From Lytechinus pictus (Eukaryota > Echinodermata > Echinoidea > Temnopleuroida > Toxopneustidae): a DNA stretch of 64,000 bases. The first letter of the stretch is position 1. Each line of letters starts with the position of its first letter. Below the pieces are notes generated by a model. That model saw only the letters and a program-made list of their open reading frames with translations. It ran no database searches and was not told the origin of the DNA. The stretch is from positions 36,946,501 to 37,010,500 of the forward strand of contig NC_087251.1 of NCBI RefSeq assembly GCF_037042905.1, read 5' to 3'. Positions 59,736-64,000 of the stretch are shown here, piece after piece. Position numbers and translations under genes: made by a program.

Positions 59736-59832
59736 GACTTGCTTGAGTCGGCTTGTTCCGTCGTGACACTATTGGTGGTCGATGTCTTGGGGAAAGTAAC
59801 TTCAATCTGGCCTGTGATCACTCCTCCAATCT
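59736..59832 (-). CDS. VTFP exon, likely upstream part of the minus-strand gene
   Basis: The acceptor TTGCCAATTTACAG precedes 59832. The frame (two bases, then codons) reads IGGVITGQIEVTFPKTSTTN then SVTTEQADSS, ending at a weak donor (GCAA/GTCTCA) after 59736. VTFP plus Ser/Thr and EQ-type spacing match the exon at 56030-56114. The donor is non-ideal and the phase to 56460 does not fit directly, so an exon may be missing between them or the donor may differ. Confidence 0.4.
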
Positions 59833-59942
59833 CTGTAAATTGGCAACACACAGTGTGTGACAAAACCAGGAATAGCAAATTAATAAAGGCAATGCCATAA
59901 GGACATTTACCACACCTTTATTTTTTGCTCTTTCTCAAATTC

Positions 59943-60101
59943 AGGGGCCGTTGCATAAAACTTTTTACCTGAGAAAACTCAGGTTGTTTTTACCGGAGTT
60001 TTTGCCCTGTGTTAAAGTCAATGGCAGAAAGCAGACTAACATTAGTTTTCAGTTTTTACCACAGTTTTCTCAGGTAAAAAAATTTATGCAACAGGCCTCA
60101 G
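59943..60101. mobile_element. Foldback MITE, GGCCGTTGCATAAA ends
   Basis: GGCCGTTGCATAAAACTTTT with TACCTGAGAAAACTC is inverted on the right (GAGGCCTGTTGCATAAATTT, TACCTGAGAAAACTG when reverse complemented). About 160 bases with a short central spacer. The plus-strand frame over it is not a gene. Confidence 0.8.
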
Positions 60102-61576
60102 GTCAATTTTTATGGTTAAAAGTTAAAACTCACCGTTGTAAGTACAAATGGATCTAGAGACAACAAATAAATTTGATCTGAAATGTCTTCTTACATGAGA
60201 ATCAAAACTAATCACCGAATCAGACATGTGGGACTATACACAATGTTTGACACTTAAGAGAAATTAATGCATCTATCACTTGCAAGTCTATTTTTAGGTC
60301 CGCAAATTGATCATATATCCTCCATTTGATTGCAAAGTGGCACTTAATAGCTGATCTGGATCTTGGTGGACATGAGCTCAATGTGTCTTTGTACATATAG
60401 CCCATCTGAACCGTAACGTGAGTAACCACTTTATCTGCACCCCTAGTAAAAACCATGTGTTCTTTTTTTTTTTTATTATATACAAATTTGTCTCCCTAAT
60501 ATACTTCTTTGAAATGGATATAATCAACTTTCATAAAAGCCTTGCATGAGGACACTTTTCACTTATGTCCACTTTTCATTTTATGCATGTCCAAATCATG
60601 TAACATGAGTAACTGACACATTTCAAAGATTTGCCAGGAGCATAATGAAATTTCCCAAGTTTTGTTTTTATACAAAGGATAGTCAGACTGCGTACTATGT
60701 TGTGATAAAGAGATGTTTAGTTCCTATCAATAATAATGGAGTTACAGCTCAAAGTATGAGTCAAGGTGTCTCCAAATGTAACGTGAGAAACCGTGGAATA
60801 GCCCAAAGGTATTTGATACAGTTGGAATTGATCTATCAATTGCCAAATTGCAAGAGAAATTTGCTATCAATTGCAAAATTTTCATGTAACACCCCCAGTT
60901 GTCAGAATGTGAGACACATACCTACCCCCTCAATCAATTGCAAATAATAAAATCCCATATAAATTATAAGCAAACAAATGGTTTTATCCTCTTATTAAAA
61001 AAAATGCCATTTCATTGAAATAATTTTTTTTCTTTTGCTTAATAGCAATGCTAGCATAGATTTGCCAAAGAAAAAAAAGAGAGGGGAGTGATTAAACTAT
61101 GTGTAGATTCAAACAGATCCAGTTGAATACAATTTAGAACTGATTTTAAAAATAAATCAATATTCAAGCATACTTGGCACATACATGTAACATTACAAGA
61201 ACAGAACAAAAGAATGCTAAACAGAATCAACAGATCCTTTCCTTCTAGTCTGGCTCAACAATACTTACTACTCATGAGGAGCAAAATTATTCACATATGC
61301 TCACATTAAATCATAACAAAAAAAGCTGAGTCGAATAGAAGTACAGTTATTTGGCTCTTTATCTCCAAGTCAAGGCAGATATAAAAGCATTTTCAGCAAG
61401 AGTAAAAATGATAGAATATCATCAGAACATGCAGCAAAAATAATTCTTCCTTGCTAATTAATACAAAATCACTAATATATTGTGAAGATAAGCTACAAGA
61501 ACTTTGCAAGAGTGAGGGGGGGGGGGGGAGAGTAGACAACAGTATTAACTTGTACCCTTTGTTTTCTCCCTTTTAC
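60102..61576. other. No gene confirmed; MITE-like ending near 60.9 kb
   Basis: A 100-codon plus-strand frame at 60645-60947 ends in sequence related to the MITE at 8483-8693 (CAATTGCAAAATT, CATGTAACACCCCC), which argues against coding. A poly-G tract is at about 61517. Confidence 0.4.
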
Positions 61577-61898
61577 ACGGTTCCCACAGAAATTTGAAAA
61601 CAGAATTCCATAACTTTCACATGACTAAATTGCCGCTTTCCATGACTTCCCGCAACGTCCCGGTAGTTATGTAGAATTTGGGATGTCACAAAACCAGGAA
61701 AAAATAGAAATCATGAACACCAATTATAATAGCAGAGTGTGAGAGTTGCGAGACATGACAAACTGGAAAGCTGCCGTAGCCAAGAGGTAAATGCAATTCC
61801 ATGACTTTTCGCAAATTTTCCAAATTCCCTGACTTTTCCCTGACTTTCCATGACCACAAATTTTTCCAGGATTTTCCATGACTGTGGGAACCCTGTTT
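61577..61898. mobile_element. MITE with GGTTCCCACAG ends
   Basis: ACGGTTCCCACAGAAATTTG at the left is inverted at the right (AGGGTTCCCACAGTCATGGA when reverse complemented). The interior is a repeat of TTCCATGACTTTTCNC and CCCTGACTTTCCATGAC words. The minus-strand frame MTFIPLSKQGSHSHGKSWKN is a translation of this repeat. Confidence 0.75.
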
Positions 61899-62183
61899 AG
61901 AAAGAGGTATGAATGTCAACTTTATTCTTGTAGAAAATCTTTCAACAAATCTCTCCTTCCAATGTCACTATGTTTGATTTTTCAGTGATAATGCAAACAT
62001 TATTATTGCAGTAGAATTACCACATCTCAAAATGTATTTCCTGCAGTACCTTATAAGACATTTTATGAGGTATTTCAAGAAAATTACAATGAAATGGTAG
62101 TACTTCAGAACCAAAATCCTAATGACCTGGTACCGGTTGAAGAAAGAGTTGCGTTTTAACACAAGTCAAAATATCAATCACAA

Positions 62184-62420
62184 GTCGTGTGGTCCAGTGG
62201 TTAGAGCATTGGACTCATAATCGCAAGGTTGTGAGTTTGAATCCCAACTCTGCCATTGTCGCCACTTTGATGAAAAAGGCCCGAGAGTGATATCTGTCGT
62301 CTATAACGTCAGCCACTATGACTGATAAACCTAGACGTAAAATGTTTCCTAGGTAATTGGTTATATACCAGCTTGGCGTTTACCAGCAAAATGCTGTCCT
62401 GCCGAGTTCCTGCGGGAGTT
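62184..62420 (+). mobile_element. tRNA-derived SINE with CAT anticodon loop
   Basis: The head GTGGTCCAGTGGTTAGAGCA is followed by GGACTCATAATCGCAAGG (anticodon-like CAT) and GTGAGTTTGAATCCCAACTC (B box GGTTCRANYCC with one change). The body contains AAAAAGGCCCGAGAGTGATA and CCAGCAAAATGCTGTCC, so it is a SINE, of a family different from the 0.25-kb type. The head itself is nearly tRNA-like. Confidence 0.7.
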
Positions 62421-62929
62421 ACCATAAACAGAAACAGAAGTCCCAAATGCATGCAGTTCATTGGTTGAAAATAAAGTTGCGTTTGATATTTAGAGATGTG
62501 TTTGCTTGCAATTCTTTCTGCAACGGGACCCCTGAAGGTTTACATGTACACTCCGTCTACATGCAGTTGGTCTACTCACAATTTAGTCTAATTGTTGTTT
62601 GGTCTAATACCCACTGAATCAAGTTCAATTATCAGTTAGTCTAATACCCAGATAGTCTCAATTTCCACTTCATCTCCAAATTATTGTGCTCTTCGTCAAA
62701 TAAAAAAAATTGATTAACAGTTTCTATAATCAAACAGACTAAATAGTGTTAAATGAAATGGATATTGCCTTCAATAGAAATAAGACCAATTAAAGAGCAA
62801 GATAAATTGCAATAAAACTAAATGATAAGATGGATGATCTGGGGTCCGTTTCTTAAGCTGTTTGTAAGTTAAGAGTGATTTTAAGAATAAATGGTGATCC
62901 TTTCTTGTGAAATGCTAGTCACCATTAAA

Positions 62930-63490
62930 GGGGAATCCAACCCAAATAAAAACTTGTTTTTATTAGGAAAAGAAAAATCAGACAAGTTGATAGGTGAAAG
63001 TTTGAACAATATTGGACAAACAACAAGAAAGTTATGAATTTTTAAAAGTTATAAATATTGGTAATCACTATACTCATGGAGACTTCAGATTGGCCGTATA
63101 TGGGATGTCATAGTGATGTAAGGCAAGGACTACTCTTCCATGTACTCCAATACATATTATGGCTAAAATGTCATTTTTCCCAAAAGTTTTATTTCAAATT
63201 ATATTTTTCTTTCATGAGGACATAAAACAATATACTACCAGGATTATATTTAGATTACTTCCCCAGGGGAATGGGTACTTAGGAGAAAACCACAAATCCC
63301 TGATAATAAAGTACATGGCCTATGAGAAAGTTGTCCTTGCCCCTTGTCATAATTTACTTACCCAGTTGCCAATTTGAAATCTACATAGTGTTAGTGATTT
63401 CAATTTCAAAGCAGCTATAACTTTCTTATTGCTTGTCCGATTTCTTTCAAACTTTCACCATTCCGTTTAATTTATTTTTCTCCTTCCCAA
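62930..63490. mobile_element. MITE with long inverted arms
   Basis: GGTGAAAGTTTGAACAATAT with TGGACAAACAACAAGAAAGT is inverted at 63.42-63.48 kb (GGTGAAAGTTTGAAAGAAAT, CGGACAAGCAATAAGAAAGT when reverse complemented). The arms are about 75 bases and the interior about 350. A 72-codon frame inside has no support. Confidence 0.75.
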
Positions 63491-63667
63491 CACAATATAC
63501 AAATAGCGAATAGGCATGAGTGCGATGGTGCGAGATTTCGCATGAGGTGAAAGAAAGATGCTCTATTCAACGAGGCGTTAGCCGAGTTGAATAGAGTGTT
63601 TCTTTCTTTCACCGAATGCGAAATCTCGCACCATTGCACGAATAAGAATATTTGCTATTTGTGTTGT
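63488..63667. mobile_element. Perfect-looking hairpin MITE
   Basis: Arms of about 80 bases pair across a loop at GAGGCGTTAGCC. The left arm has GCGATGGTGCGAGATTTCGC, GGTGAAAGAAAGA and CTCTATTCAAC. The right arm has GTTGAATAGAG, TCTTTCTTTCACC and GCGAAATCTCGCACCATTGC. CpG-rich for the region. It abuts the MITE on its left. Confidence 0.85.
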
Positions 63668-63996
63668 ACAACGCCTCGGAAGTTAGCGAAAATATGTAAA
63701 AACAAAGAGTTTTTCCTGCAGTAATCTATGAAAAGGGAGCAAAAATATGGAAAGCGAAAAGCAAAATCCCACAAGCGAACACCTCGGGCAGCATTGCGCA
63801 TTTAGCCAGCAGGCTATACGCGTATTGCACCTTCATTTTTACTGAGCGCAATGAATTGAATCGTATTGTGACGTCACCTCCTAAGCCGTGCAACGGTACA
63901 TTTTGGATGGTACGTCTTTTGTGCAACGGTACGAATGTTTGACATTCAGCCTCCCATTTGCTCGCGTACAACAAGTTAAGTAGGCGTTGTACAACA
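63663..63996. mobile_element. Element with GTTGTACAACGCCT ends
   Basis: GTTGTACAACGCCT at 63664 is inverted as AGGCGTTGTACAAC at 63982-63995. The interior is CpG-rich and contains repeated GTGCAACGGTAC words. The minus-strand 82-codon frame here lies wholly inside it. The outer end coincides with the window edge, so its extent is tentative. Confidence 0.55.
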
Positions 63997-64000
63997 TTTA

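Noticed and set aside
60645..60947. 100-codon plus-strand frame
   Set aside because: Its end overlaps a MITE-like repeat (CAATTGCAAAATT, TAACACCCCC) and no splice sites or domain are visible.
61686..61919. 77-codon minus-strand frame with repeated SWK words
   Set aside because: Direct translation of the TTCCATGACTTTTC repeats inside the GGTTCCCACAG MITE.
19958..62420. tRNA genes suggested by good B boxes at 20.07, 43.38, 49.42 and 62.23 kb
   Set aside because: Each lacks a pairing acceptor stem or continues into a repeated non-tRNA body, so they are SINEs.

Overview
This is animal genomic DNA, AT-rich, intron-rich and packed with repeats. The mix of tRNA-derived SINEs, foldback MITEs, tandem TGACCTTTGACC arrays, a non-LTR retrotransposon fragment and long G/C homopolymers suggests a marine invertebrate deuterostome, most likely an echinoid (sea urchin). 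That assignment is inference from repeat style; no species-specific gene was recognised. No bacterial, viral or CRISPR features are seen.

Layout. 0-9 kb: a SINE, a threefold tandem duplication, two phase-compatible plus-strand exons of an unrecognised gene (4.4-5.1 kb), a mariner-like element with near-perfect terminal inverted repeats and TA flanks (5.36-6.32 kb), and small foldback elements. 9-24 kb: MITEs, SINEs, a pair of inverted paralogous exon-like segments (13.4 and 18.0 kb) and one candidate minus-strand exon (22.7-22.9 kb). 24.4-25.25 kb: a DNA transposon with an exact 8-bp target-site duplication. 25.9-29.9 kb: a tandem array of about four 1-kb units.

The centrepiece (about 31.8-39.3 kb) is a spliced pogo/Tigger-type DDE transposase gene. 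Three exons encode a Pipsqueak-like helix-turn-helix, a CENP-B-like DNA-binding domain and a DDE domain with all three catalytic aspartates. A one-base frame change leads into a long charged coiled coil and a complete C-terminal PHD zinc finger. The gene sits between two inverted blocks of the same 15-bp minisatellite, and its presumed 5' UTR intron is filled by a GAT-rich higher-order satellite. This is the best candidate for a distinctive, possibly undescribed, transposon architecture.

40-64 kb: a CATCATTATAACCTCC-type array split by a foldback insertion, several SINEs, a retrotransposon reverse transcriptase remnant, and a minus-strand multi-exon gene running from about 59.8 kb to a stop at 44.9 kb. 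Its last five exons join in a consistent reading phase and encode a low-complexity Ser/Thr/Pro/Lys-rich protein with a Gly-Pro-Asp/Asn repeat tail. A 163-bp tandem array carries four consensus DR1 nuclear-receptor half-site pairs. The right end holds nested foldback MITEs. Most unlisted open frames are repeat translations with no support.
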